DNA from: JAAYRQ01 sp035647235
GTDB taxonomy: Bacteria; Bacillota; Syntrophomonadia; Syntrophomonadales; Syntrophomonadaceae
Assembly: GCA_964514235.1 (NCBI GenBank)
Contig: CAZEPV010000002.1
Span: forward strand, 62,001-126,000
Reading direction: 5' to 3'
Length of the DNA: 64,000 nt
Shown here: one piece after another, positions 27,052-36,054 of the stretch
How the letters are laid out: each line of letters opens with the position of its first letter
Numbering within the stretch: the first letter of the stretch is position 1
Position numbers and translations under genes: made by a program
The notes under the pieces: generated by a model
The model's input: only the letters and a program-made list of their open reading frames with translations
Database searches by the model: none
What the model was told of the DNA's origin: nothing

Positions 27052-29248
27052 AATGGTGAGGGAAATAAATATTAATAAGCTATTTGAGCGAGTAACTGAA
27101 TATGATCCGGCTGCTGATATTAATCTATTAGAAAAAGCATACAATTTTGCTAGATTAGCACATCACGGTCAAAAAAGGATATCAGGTGAACCCTATATTC
27201 AACACCCCTTAGCCGTAGCTCTGATTTTAACTGAGTTAGAATTAGATGTGCCTACACTTTGTGCTGCACTATTACACGATGTTGTAGAGGACACATCAGT
27301 TAGCCAAGAGACTTTAGAAGCTGAATTTGGGGAGGAAATCGGCTTATTGGTGGATGGAGTTACCAAACTAAGCCGTATTGATTTTCAGTCTAAGGAAGAT
27401 GCACAAGTTGAAAATCTAAGAAAAATGTTTTTGGCCATGGCAAAAGATATACGAGTTATTATCATTAAGTTAGCTGATAGATTGCACAATATGAGAACTT
27501 TGCAATTTCAAAATGAATATAAGCAAAAAGAAATAGCCCGAGAGACTATGGAGATATTTGTTCCTTTAGCCCACCGCTTGGGTATTTTCATGTACAAATG
27601 GGAATTGGAAGATTTAGCTTTTTATTATTTAAATACAGAAATATATTATGAAGTCGCCAAACGACTAAAGCAAAAGAGGAAAGAGCGGGAAGAATATGTC
27701 CGTGAATTAATTGAACAAATTAAACATGGGATTGACCAGATTGGACTTAGTGCTGATATTGCAGGCAGACCCAAAAACATTTTTAGTATTTATAAAAAAA
27801 TGATTCAACAACAAGTGGATATCGATGAAATATATGACAAGATAGCTATTCGGGTAATCGTTGACGAGGTTAGGGAGTGCTATGGGGTCTTGGGTATTAT
27901 TCATACTATGTGGAAACCACTTCCTGGTCGTTTTAAAGACTATATTGCTACACCTAAGCCTAATATGTATCAATCATTGCATACCACCTTAATTGGTAAA
28001 GGTGGGGAACCTTTTGAAGTACAAATAAGGACCTGGGAAATGCATCGCACTTCAGAATATGGAATTGCTGCTCATTGGCGATATAAGGAAGGTTCCAGCC
28101 CCAAAGAAAAGAAATTCGATGAGAAGTTATCTTGGTTAAGACAAATGTTAGAGTGGCAACAAGATATTAAAGATACTAATGAATTTATGGAATCCCTTAA
28201 AATAGATTTGTTTGATGATACAGTTTTTGTATTTACACCTAAAGGTAAAGTCATAGAACTTCCCAAAGGTGCATGTCCCGTTGATTTTGCTTATCGTGTC
28301 CATACTGAAGTTGGTCATAAATGTGTTGGTGCTAAAGTAAATGGTAGGATAGTTCCTTTAGATTACGAGTTGGGAAATAGCGATATAGTAGAGATAATTA
28401 CCGCCAAGAATTCACCTGGTCCTACCCGTGATTGGCTTAATTTCGTGACAACCTCTTCAGCCAAAAGTAGAATTAAACAATGGTTTAGACGTGAAAAAAG
28501 GGAGAGCAACATTATTAAAGGTCGTGATATGTTAGAACGCGAGCTAAAAAAACTTCATTTTGATCCACGGGATTTACTCAAGGAAGATAAATTAATGGAG
28601 ATTGTTAAAAAATTTAGTCTAAAATCTACGGATGATCTGTATGCTGCTATTGGTGATGGGGTCCTAGGTATTAATCAGGTGATTAATAAACAAAAGGAGA
28701 TATATTTTCAAGATACTAATGTGGAGGATATTTCCGATATTCCTATTAATCAAAATGTAATTTATTCTGATAAGGATGCCAGCTCAGCTGCTATAAAAAT
28801 TAGGGGAGTAGATGATGTAGCTACCCGACTGGCCAAGTGTTGTAATCCACTACCTGGGGATGCGGTTATGGGTTATATTACTAGGGGGCGGGGTATATCG
28901 GTCCATCGTCAAGATTGTCCTAATTTACTTAATTATTTAAAAAATGAACGAGAGAGATTAATAGAAGTGGAATGGTCAGATGATAAAGGGATATATAACG
29001 TAGAAATAGAAGTTAAAGCCATTGATCGCCCCAGATTAACTACGGATGTTATGAATGTTATAGCAGATACTAGAATTCAGATTAATTCTGTTTATTCTAG
29101 AGCTACTAGGGGGCAGATAGCTATCATGAATTTCAAATTAGAAATTAAGGATATGGATAAGCTTTATGCTGTTATGCAAAGAATTAAAACAGTTAGGGAT
29201 GTATTAGATGTTAAGCGGGTTTTGCCTGGTGAGGCTAGGAGTGAGTAA
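27044..29248 (+). CDS. relA: Bifunctional (p)ppGpp synthetase/hydrolase Rel
   Basis: Rel makes and degrades the alarmone (p)ppGpp. The 734-residue protein has, in order, the HD hydrolase domain with an intact ALLHDVVEDT (His78, Asp79), the synthetase domain with GRPKNIFSIYKKM and MYQSLHTT, the TGS domain (VFTPKGKVIELPKGACPVDFAY), a Cys-containing conserved region (RLAKCCNPLPGD) and a C-terminal ACT domain. The intact HD motif supports a bifunctional enzyme. The start overlaps the recJ end. dtd follows, the usual order in Firmicutes. Confidence 0.96.
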   Translation: MAEMVREININKLFERVTEYDPAADINLLEKAYNFARLAHHGQKRISGEPYIQHPLAVALILTELELDVPTLCAALLHDVVEDTSVSQETLEAEFGEEIGLLVDGVTKLSRIDFQSKEDAQVENLRKMFLAMAKDIRVIIIKLADRLHNMRTLQFQNEYKQKEIARETMEIFVPLAHRLGIFMYKWELEDLAFYYLNTEIYYEVAKRLKQKRKEREEYVRELIEQIKHGIDQIGLSADIAGRPKNIFSIYKKMIQQQVDIDEIYDKIAIRVIVDEVRECYGVLGIIHTMWKPLPGRFKDYIATPKPNMYQSLHTTLIGKGGEPFEVQIRTWEMHRTSEYGIAAHWRYKEGSSPKEKKFDEKLSWLRQMLEWQQDIKDTNEFMESLKIDLFDDTVFVFTPKGKVIELPKGACPVDFAYRVHTEVGHKCVGAKVNGRIVPLDYELGNSDIVEIITAKNSPGPTRDWLNFVTTSSAKSRIKQWFRREKRESNIIKGRDMLERELKKLHFDPRDLLKEDKLMEIVKKFSLKSTDDLYAAIGDGVLGINQVINKQKEIYFQDTNVEDISDIPINQNVIYSDKDASSAAIKIRGVDDVATRLAKCCNPLPGDAVMGYITRGRGISVHRQDCPNLLNYLKNERERLIEVEWSDDKGIYNVEIEVKAIDRPRLTTDVMNVIADTRIQINSVYSRATRGQIAIMNFKLEIKDMDKLYAVMQRIKTVRDVLDVKRVLPGEARSE

Positions 29249-29250
29249 TT

Positions 29251-29700
29251 TTGCGGGCTATTGTACAGAGAACTGCTAGCAGTTCAGTAGTGGTTGATAA
29301 TGAAGTGGTTGCAGCTATAGACCAAGGCCTAATGGTGCTTTTAGGCATTAAGCAAGGGGATAGTGAAAGTGATGCTAGGTATTTAATTGATAAGATTATT
29401 AATTTAAGAATTTTTGCTGATGAAATGGGGAAAATGAATCTTTCCTTGTTAGATATAAAAGGCGAATTACTCTTGGTTAGTCAATTTACTTTATACGGTG
29501 ATGTCAGAAAAGGCCGTAGACCTAGTTTTACTAATGCAGAGTTACCTGAATTGGCTGAACCCTTATTTAATTATAGTGCAGATTATGCTAAACTATGTGG
29601 TGTCGAGACAAAAGTAGGAATATTTGGGGCTGATATGCAAATTAATATTATTAATGATGGCCCCTGTACCATATTACTTGATAGTGAAAAAATAATTTAG
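29251..29700 (+). CDS. dtd: D-aminoacyl-tRNA deacylase
   Basis: DTD removes D-amino acids, and glycine from tRNA(Ala), as a proofreading step. The 149-residue protein starts MRAIVQR, has the SQFTLYGDVRKGRRPSF motif and the C-terminal NDGPCT, which holds the Gly-Pro motif that forms the active site across the dimer. The start is TTG 29251, two bases after the rel stop, so the genes are co-transcribed and probably coupled. Confidence 0.95.
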   Translation: MRAIVQRTASSSVVVDNEVVAAIDQGLMVLLGIKQGDSESDARYLIDKIINLRIFADEMGKMNLSLLDIKGELLLVSQFTLYGDVRKGRRPSFTNAELPELAEPLFNYSADYAKLCGVETKVGIFGADMQINIINDGPCTILLDSEKII

Positions 29701-29716
29701 TAAAGGATGTGCTGCA

Positions 29717-30331
29717 ATGATCCTAAAAGGCTTAGATATCAGGGGAACAAATTGCTATATAGTTGCTTGTGAAGAAACAAAAGAAGCAGCTGTAATAGAT
29801 CCAGCTGGCAATGCCCCAGGCATAATTAATTTGTTAGAAGAAGAAGGCCTAAAAGCTATTTATATTATTAATACTCATGGACATATTGACCATATTGGTG
29901 GAAATAGGGGAGTCCAACAAGCCACAGGAGCCAAAATCCTTATCCATGAAGCAGATGCTAAAATGCTTACTAGCTCAGTAGCTAATTTTTCTTTTTTAAT
30001 GGGTACCAAAGTAACTAGCCCACCTGCAGATGAATTCATTAAAGAAGGCGATATAATAAAAATCGGCAATACGGTTGAGCTAGAAGTCATACATACACCT
30101 GGGCATAGTCCTGGTGGAGTATGTTTGAAAACGGGAGATATAATTTTTGTAGGGGATACACTATTTCAGATGTCTATTGGTCGGACTGATTTCCCAGGAG
30201 GTTCCCATAAGCAACTAATTAACAATATCAAGGAAAAGCTCCTAATCTATGATGATGATGTAGTATGTTACCCTGGACATGGTCCTGCTACCCAAATCGG
30301 TTTTGAACGTAAAAATAATCCTTTTTTATAA
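29717..30331 (+). CDS. MBL-fold metallohydrolase, glyoxalase II-like (YqgX type)
   Basis: The 204-residue protein has the metallo-beta-lactamase motif THGHIDHIGG with His54, His56, Asp58 and His59, and the later HTPGHSPGG and YPGHGP motifs. It resembles the short hydroxyacylglutathione hydrolase-like proteins of Firmicutes, which lack the C-terminal domain of true glyoxalase II. The substrate is unknown. The position between dtd and hemZ is conserved in Clostridia. A terminator-like hairpin follows. Confidence 0.88.
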   Translation: MILKGLDIRGTNCYIVACEETKEAAVIDPAGNAPGIINLLEEEGLKAIYIINTHGHIDHIGGNRGVQQATGAKILIHEADAKMLTSSVANFSFLMGTKVTSPPADEFIKEGDIIKIGNTVELEVIHTPGHSPGGVCLKTGDIIFVGDTLFQMSIGRTDFPGGSHKQLINNIKEKLLIYDDDVVCYPGHGPATQIGFERKNNPFL

Positions 30332-30358
30332 AATAAAAGATGTATAATTATATATATG

Positions 30359-30396
30359 AATCTCTCATCCTTATACTAGGGATGGGAGATTTTTTA
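30359..30396 (+). terminator. Intrinsic terminator before hemZ
   Basis: AATCTCTCATCC (30359-30370) pairs with GGATGGGAGATT (30380-30391), with one G-U pair, and T residues follow at once. It would end the recJ-rel-dtd-MBL transcript or attenuate hemZ. Confidence 0.75.
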
Positions 30397-30422
30397 ATTC
30401 TATTAATATTGGTGGGATTTTT

Positions 30423-31898
30423 ATGTTAATAAGCTATAATTTTAGCTCTGACTACTTGTATAGGGTGGTTCACGAACTAATCAGATTAGCTTTTCCAGCT
30501 TGCATTTTGACTAAGAAGAAAAAAATAGATTCTGATTTACATATCGAAATGCATGCCAGCGAAGAAGATGACCAGCTTATTATGGAAGGATTAATTGTAA
30601 GCAGCTCTAATGCTACTAGCCTAAAAAAGGCATATATTCTGGCTAAAGACAATCAGCATAATCAGATAAACAGGGATATGCGTAGGTTTTGTTTTACTTT
30701 ATTAAGTAAGCATCAAGGAAAACCCATTAGCACTTATGGAGTCCTGACTGGGGTTAGACCCCTTAAATTAGTACACCGCCTGCTAGATGCCGATTATACA
30801 GCAAATGAAATTAGGCTTACCTTAGAAAAAGAATTTTACTTACACCCCGATAAAGCCAGCCTATTAACTAGGGTTGCTTATAATAATCGGCCTTATCTGC
30901 CAGCTAAAGCTGCAAAGGCCGAATTAATAAGTGTATATATTGGCATCCCTTATTGTCCTAGCCGCTGTTATTATTGTTCATTTCCGGGACAGGTATTAAG
31001 AAATTATGCCCAGGAGCTACCTCACTTTTTAGAGGTTCTATTTACCGAGATAAAGCAGATCAGCTCTTATTTAAAAGCTAACCATATTCAAGTAGAAACA
31101 ATTTATATCGGTGGTGGGACTCCTACAATTCTTACCGAATCTGATTTAGCCCTTCTTTTAGATGTAGTTAATTATTACTTAATATCGGATGCTACTAAGG
31201 AATTTACGGTAGAGGCGGGGAGACCCGACACCTTGAATCTATCTAAACTTATGATTTTAAAAGATGGGGGTGTAAATAGGGTCTGTATCAATCCCCAGAC
31301 TATGAATGACCATACTTTAGACCGAATCGGCAGGAAACACACAAGTCAAGAAACCTTGGATGCCGTAGAGAATGCACGCATAGCGGGTATTGACATAATT
31401 AATATGGATATTATTGTAGGCTTATTTGAGGAAAGCAAAAAGGAATTTGAGCTTACGGCTAAAAAGATTTTAGAAGTTATACCGGAAAACGTAACAGTGC
31501 ATACTTTAGCCCTGAAAAAAGGCTCTGCTATGGCAGAGAATGAAAGAAATAGAATGGAAATGAGAATAAGGGAAGTGGAGATGGGGGTAAAGTATTTTCA
31601 TGATATTTTAGCCGAGGCGGGCTATATACCTTATTATCTATATAGGCAAAAATACATGCGAGGGGATATGGAAAATCTAGGCTATTCGATACCGAACAAT
31701 TTTTGTCTTTATAATATTTTAATGATTGAAGAAAAGCAAACTATAATTGGATTTGGGGGTGGAGCTGCTAGTAAGTTCGTAAATCCTTCGGATTGGAGTT
31801 TGGAATCCATCTATAATCCTAAGGAACCCCAAGCCTATTTTAATTCTATGGAAGGGTTAGTAGCTCGGAAAGTTGACAAGCTTAGGGGCTTAAATTAG
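30423..31898 (+). CDS. hemZ: HemZ-type coproporphyrinogen III oxidase-like radical SAM protein
   Basis: HemZ-family proteins are oxygen-independent coproporphyrinogen oxidase relatives. The 491-residue protein has a long N-terminal domain of about 165 residues before the radical SAM motif YCPSRCYYC, with Cys178, Cys182 and Cys185, then IYIGGGTPT and the EAGRPD segment. The N-terminal domain separates it from HemN and HemW. Whether it truly acts on coproporphyrinogen in this organism is unknown. It precedes hisS by 37 bases. Confidence 0.9.
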   Translation: MLISYNFSSDYLYRVVHELIRLAFPACILTKKKKIDSDLHIEMHASEEDDQLIMEGLIVSSSNATSLKKAYILAKDNQHNQINRDMRRFCFTLLSKHQGKPISTYGVLTGVRPLKLVHRLLDADYTANEIRLTLEKEFYLHPDKASLLTRVAYNNRPYLPAKAAKAELISVYIGIPYCPSRCYYCSFPGQVLRNYAQELPHFLEVLFTEIKQISSYLKANHIQVETIYIGGGTPTILTESDLALLLDVVNYYLISDATKEFTVEAGRPDTLNLSKLMILKDGGVNRVCINPQTMNDHTLDRIGRKHTSQETLDAVENARIAGIDIINMDIIVGLFEESKKEFELTAKKILEVIPENVTVHTLALKKGSAMAENERNRMEMRIREVEMGVKYFHDILAEAGYIPYYLYRQKYMRGDMENLGYSIPNNFCLYNILMIEEKQTIIGFGGGAASKFVNPSDWSLESIYNPKEPQAYFNSMEGLVARKVDKLRGLN

Positions 31899-31935
31899 AA
31901 TTATCCCAGGAATAATTTAGTTCGGAGGGGAAGAT

Positions 31936-33204
31936 ATGCGCATAGAAGCCCCCAGGGGTACAATTGATATATTGCCACCAGATTCCTTCAAATGGCACTA
32001 TATGGAGAATATATTGACATCAGTAGCCGAGATTTACGGCTATCATGAGATAAGAACCCCCATTTTCGAGCATACTGAATTGTTTGAAAGGGGTGTCGGC
32101 GAAACAACAGATGTCGTATCTAAGGAGATGTATACTTTTACAGATAAAGCTGGACGGAGCATAACTCTAAGACCAGAAGCGACAGCTACCTGCGCTAGGG
32201 CCTTGATTGAGCATGGTGTATATGCTGGGGCCTTGCCTGTTAAGTGGTATTATATGGGGCCCATGTTTCGTTATGATCGTCCCCAGACCGCTAGATATAG
32301 ACAGTTTACGCAATTCGGGGTGGAGGTATTTGGTAGCAATAGCCCCTATTTGGATGCGGAAGTAATTATTTTATTGCTTGATATTCTTAATCGTTTGGGA
32401 TTAAAGGAATATGAACTACATCTAAATTCTGTTGGTTGTCCTGAATGTCGCCAAATATATCGTGATAAATTAATAAAACACATTACCCCAGCTAGGGAAA
32501 AACTGTGTCAGGATTGTCAGGTCAGGTATAACAAAAACCCTCTAAGGGTACTAGATTGTAAAATTGAGTCTTGTCAAAATGCAATTGCTGGTTATCCCGC
32601 GATTATAGATTCCTTGTGTGAAAATTGTAAAATTCATTATGAGACTGTTAAACAAGCTATTACCGATAATAATATTGAATATATACATGATGATAATTTG
32701 GTTCGGGGCTTAGATTATTATACTAATACAGCCTTTGAAATACATATTCCTGGGATCGGTGCTCAAAGTGCCATCGGCGGGGGTGGTAGATACAATGGTT
32801 TAGTCGAGGCCTGTGGTGGCCCAGATGTTCCAGGGGTAGGCTTTGCCTTGGGTCTGGAAAGAATTTTACTGGCTTTAGAATCTAAAAATGTGCAACTAGT
32901 AGATGATTCTTTGACAGATGTATTTATTATTGTTTCCGATCTAGAAAATGACCATCTTGCTAGACAATTAACTAGCCAATTACGTAGTGCAAATATAAGG
33001 ACAGATAAGGATTATGCTGATCGTAGTATGAGGGCCCAAATGAAACATGCTAATAGGTTAGGGGCGAAAATCACTATCATTATAGGTGAGGATGAAGTTA
33101 AAAACCATTACTTTACAGTACGCGATATGGCTAAAGCTGAACAATCTCAAGTGTTAAGCCAAGATATTGTAAACCATATAAAAAATATTTTAGGTAAAGG
33201 TTAG
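31936..33204 (+). CDS. hisS: Histidine-tRNA ligase
   Basis: The enzyme charges tRNA(His) and is a class II synthetase. The 422-residue protein has motif 2 (MFRYDRPQTARYRQF), the histidine-specific segment RGLDYYTNTAFE, the IGGGGRYNGL loop, motif 3 (GVGFALGLERI) and a C-terminal anticodon-binding domain. A Cys-rich stretch in the middle (CPECR, CQDC, CENC) suggests a metal site, seen in some bacterial HisRS. There is no T-box leader: only 37 bases separate it from hemZ. Confidence 0.96.
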   Translation: MRIEAPRGTIDILPPDSFKWHYMENILTSVAEIYGYHEIRTPIFEHTELFERGVGETTDVVSKEMYTFTDKAGRSITLRPEATATCARALIEHGVYAGALPVKWYYMGPMFRYDRPQTARYRQFTQFGVEVFGSNSPYLDAEVIILLLDILNRLGLKEYELHLNSVGCPECRQIYRDKLIKHITPAREKLCQDCQVRYNKNPLRVLDCKIESCQNAIAGYPAIIDSLCENCKIHYETVKQAITDNNIEYIHDDNLVRGLDYYTNTAFEIHIPGIGAQSAIGGGGRYNGLVEACGGPDVPGVGFALGLERILLALESKNVQLVDDSLTDVFIIVSDLENDHLARQLTSQLRSANIRTDKDYADRSMRAQMKHANRLGAKITIIIGEDEVKNHYFTVRDMAKAEQSQVLSQDIVNHIKNILGKG

Positions 33205-33219
33205 GAGGATATTTGCTAG

Positions 33220-34980
33220 ATGAAAAGGACTCATAATGCTACCGAACTCAATTCTGAAATAATTGGGCAAGAGGTAGTTCTAAACGGTTGGGTTGATACT
33301 AGAAGGGATCACGGGGGCTTAATATTTGTGGATTTAAGGGACCGTTCTGGGATAGTACAAGTGGTTTTTAGCCCTGAAGTGGACTTGGCATCCTTTAATT
33401 TAGCCGAGCAAGTTAGAAGTGAATATGTTGTGGCAGTAAAAGGAAAGGTCAGTGCTAGACCAGAAGCAACAGCCAACCTCAATTTAAAAACAGGCCAAAT
33501 TGAAGTATATGCTGAAGATATGAAGATTTTTAATCGGGCTAAAACTCCGCCATTTTATATAGAAGATGGCATAGATGTTGATGAAGGTCTTAGACTTAAG
33601 TATAGGTACTTAGACTTGAGAAGGCCCGAGATGCAGGCCAATATGATACTGCGCCATAAGGTGCTCAAATCAATTAGGGATTATTTTGCGGAAAACGATT
33701 TTGTGGAAATAGAAACACCTATCCTAACTAAAAGCAGCCCCGAAGGGGCTAGGGACTACTTAGTACCCAGTCGGGTACATCCTGGGGATTTTTATGCTTT
33801 GCCCCAATCACCGCAAATTTTTAAGCAACTATTAATGGTTTCAGGACTAGAAAAGTATTTTCAGATAGCTAGATGTTTTCGGGATGAGGATTTAAGGGCA
33901 GATCGCCAACCAGAATTTACCCAGCTAGATATTGAAATGTCTTTTGTCGATGAGGAAGATGTATTTGACTTAATTGAAAAGATGATGCTTAAGTTATTTA
34001 AGGAAGTTATGGGACGTAATATTAATATACCTTTCCCCAAATTAACATATGATGAAGCCATGTTAAAGTATGGCTCAGATAGGCCTGACCTACGTTTTGA
34101 TTGGGAAATTGTAGATCTTACAGAGATTGTAAAAGAAGTTGAATTTAAAGTGTTTTCATCTGCAATTAAGAATGGTGGTGTGGTAAGGGGCCTAAATGCC
34201 AGAACCTGCGCATCCTTTACCCGCAAGGAAATAGACGACCTAGCTAAAGTTGCCATTGATAATGGTGCCAAAGGCTTAGCCTGGATTGTAGTAGCAGAAG
34301 AGGAGCTAAAATCTCCCATAATTAAATTTTTTACCCCTGAACAAACTGCTGCTATTATAGAAGCCTTGGATGCTAAGCCAGGTGATTTGTTGTTATTTAG
34401 TGCTGATAGCGGAGATATAGTGGCCAAAGTCTTAGGTTTCTTACGCCTAGATTTAGCTAAAAGATTAAAGATAATAGATGAAAATCAACTTAACTTTACT
34501 TGGGTTATAGATTTTCCTTTATTAGAATTTGATCCTGATGAATCGCGTTATGTAGCAGTTCATCATCCCTTTACAGCCCCAAGGGAAGAAGATATCCTTT
34601 TATTAGAAGACTCTCCAGCTCAATGCAAGGCTAGGGCTTATGATTTAATTCTAAATGGTTCTGAAATTGGTGGTGGCAGTATAAGAATTCATGACAGGGA
34701 TTTGCAGAAAAAAATGTTTACTGCACTAGGCCTAAGCGAAAACGAGGTAAATAGTAAGTTCGGTTATATGTTGGGGGCCTTTGAATATGGGGCTCCACCT
34801 CATGGGGGTATAGCTTTCGGTGTTGACAGGTTAGTAATGATAATGTCTAATCGTGCTAGCATTAGAGATGTCATAGCATTTCCTAAAACACAAAACGCAA
34901 ATTGCTTAATGACAGAAGCACCTTCTGATGTGACTATAAAACAATTAAATGAATTGCACCTTAAGATTCAAAAGAAATAG
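33220..34980 (+). CDS. aspS: Aspartate-tRNA ligase, bacterial type
   Basis: AspRS charges tRNA(Asp), and possibly tRNA(Asn) if the cell uses the amidation route. The 586-residue protein has an N-terminal OB-fold anticodon-binding domain (GWVDTRRDHGGLIFVDLRDRSG), class II motif 2 (FRDEDLRADRQPEFTQ), the GAD insertion domain and motif 3 (GIAFGVDRLVM). It begins 15 bases after hisS. The 6S RNA gene follows. Confidence 0.96.
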   Translation: MKRTHNATELNSEIIGQEVVLNGWVDTRRDHGGLIFVDLRDRSGIVQVVFSPEVDLASFNLAEQVRSEYVVAVKGKVSARPEATANLNLKTGQIEVYAEDMKIFNRAKTPPFYIEDGIDVDEGLRLKYRYLDLRRPEMQANMILRHKVLKSIRDYFAENDFVEIETPILTKSSPEGARDYLVPSRVHPGDFYALPQSPQIFKQLLMVSGLEKYFQIARCFRDEDLRADRQPEFTQLDIEMSFVDEEDVFDLIEKMMLKLFKEVMGRNINIPFPKLTYDEAMLKYGSDRPDLRFDWEIVDLTEIVKEVEFKVFSSAIKNGGVVRGLNARTCASFTRKEIDDLAKVAIDNGAKGLAWIVVAEEELKSPIIKFFTPEQTAAIIEALDAKPGDLLLFSADSGDIVAKVLGFLRLDLAKRLKIIDENQLNFTWVIDFPLLEFDPDESRYVAVHHPFTAPREEDILLLEDSPAQCKARAYDLILNGSEIGGGSIRIHDRDLQKKMFTALGLSENEVNSKFGYMLGAFEYGAPPHGGIAFGVDRLVMIMSNRASIRDVIAFPKTQNANCLMTEAPSDVTIKQLNELHLKIQKK

Positions 34981-35016
34981 ATTACTTTTACTGGATTTTA
35001 TGGATATTCTCTATTA

Positions 35017-35045
35017 TTGAAGATTGAATAATTTTGTGCTATTAT
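35017..35045 (+). promoter_or_regulatory. Sigma-A promoter of the 6S RNA gene
   Basis: TTGAAG (35017-35022) and TATTAT (35040-35045) are 17 bases apart. They place the start at about 35052, at the 5' end of the structured RNA. Confidence 0.6.
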
Positions 35046-35051
35046 TTTAGC

Positions 35052-35254
35052 TAGTCAGAGGAATATGAAGTAGGAAATCCCTACTGTGTGCGAGTGTGTC
35101 GCTAAGTTTTTGCCAACACCAAATTAAAGGGAGCTTCGGCTCTGTGTATAATTTATATGCCCTATGGGATTAAGAATTATATACAGGAGGGCACCCACCT
35201 GAACAAATCAGGTTTAAACTCCGCGACTTACTACGGCTCAGTGGGGCTTTTTTA
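35052..35254 (+). ncRNA. ssrS: 6S RNA
   Basis: 6S RNA binds housekeeping RNA polymerase by imitating an open promoter. The gene lies between aspS and tcdA, exactly where bsrA (6S-1) lies in Bacillus subtilis. The region is not coding and can fold into a long interrupted rod: GTCGC (35098-35102) pairs with GCGAC (35223-35227), AGTTT (35105-35109) with AAACT (35216-35220), GAGC/GCTC closes a UUCG tetraloop near 35135, and TGTATAATT (35144-35152) pairs with the AATTATATACA segment at 35174-35184. A short hairpin ACCTG/CAGGT lies at 35198-35212. The ends are set by the promoter and by a T-run at 35248-35253. Confidence 0.82.
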
Positions 35255-35282
35255 TATTCATTTATAATATTAGGGGTAAACC

Positions 35283-35975
35283 ATGCAAAATATTTTTTTA
35301 CGTACCGAACAACTTATAGGAAAAAACAATCTAAATACACTACATAATTCTACTGTGGCTGTAATTGGCTTAGGTGGGGTAGGTTCCTATGCCCTTGAAG
35401 CTATATGTCGGGCTGGGATAGGACATATTCTCATAGTAGATGCAGATAGGGTAGAAGAAACCAATATAAATCGCCAATTGCCAGCATTAATTTCTACTAT
35501 CGGTAAATATAAGACAGATGTTATGGAAAAAAGACTTTTAGATATTAATCCTAATGTTATAATTAGTAAGTATACAGATTATATTAATCAGGAAAATCAA
35601 TCCAGAATATTAGCAGGTAAAATAGATTATGTAATAGATGCTATAGATTCGATTACAGATAAAATACAACTAATTAAATATTGTCTTACCCATGACATTC
35701 CTTTAGTGAGTGCCATGGGACTTGCTAATCGTCTTAATCCTGCCCTACTCAAAATCGAAGATATAAAAAACACTACCACATGCCCCTTGGCCAAAAAAGT
35801 ACGCGGTCATTTACGTAAATATGATATCCACGAAGGTGTTACTGTGGTTTATTCTACTGAAAAACCCCTTGAAGCTAAAGGTAATGGGGATAATAGATTA
35901 GGGACTATTTCCTTTGTACCTGGAACAGCAGGACTTTTATTAGCTAGTGTAGTAATAAGAAATTTAATAGATTAA
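35283..35975 (+). CDS. tcdA: tRNA threonylcarbamoyladenosine dehydratase TcdA
   Basis: TcdA (CsdL/YrvM) is an E1-like enzyme that cyclises t6A37 in tRNA, using ATP. The 230-residue protein has a Rossmann motif VIGLGGVGS at about residues 26-34, the ADRVEETNINRQ segment of ThiF/E1-like adenylating enzymes, and a TTCPLAKKVR segment. Its place after aspS and the 6S RNA matches Bacillus subtilis yrvM. The ribosome binding site, AGGGGT, is weak. Confidence 0.9.
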   Translation: MQNIFLRTEQLIGKNNLNTLHNSTVAVIGLGGVGSYALEAICRAGIGHILIVDADRVEETNINRQLPALISTIGKYKTDVMEKRLLDINPNVIISKYTDYINQENQSRILAGKIDYVIDAIDSITDKIQLIKYCLTHDIPLVSAMGLANRLNPALLKIEDIKNTTTCPLAKKVRGHLRKYDIHEGVTVVYSTEKPLEAKGNGDNRLGTISFVPGTAGLLLASVVIRNLID

Positions 35976-36054
35976 GCATTAAATCTATAGCCAAGTTATA
36001 GTGTGTAAATATTCTAAAAGTTTAAGCAGGAAAAAAATTGAGGAGGTAGAATAT

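Noticed and set aside
31899..31935. T-box leader before hisS
   Set aside because: Only 37 bases separate hemZ and hisS, too short for a T-box, and no T-box sequence is present.
33861..34427. Open frame of 188 codons on the minus strand inside aspS
   Set aside because: It is antisense to conserved aspS sequence, with no start signal and low-complexity Ser/Leu content.
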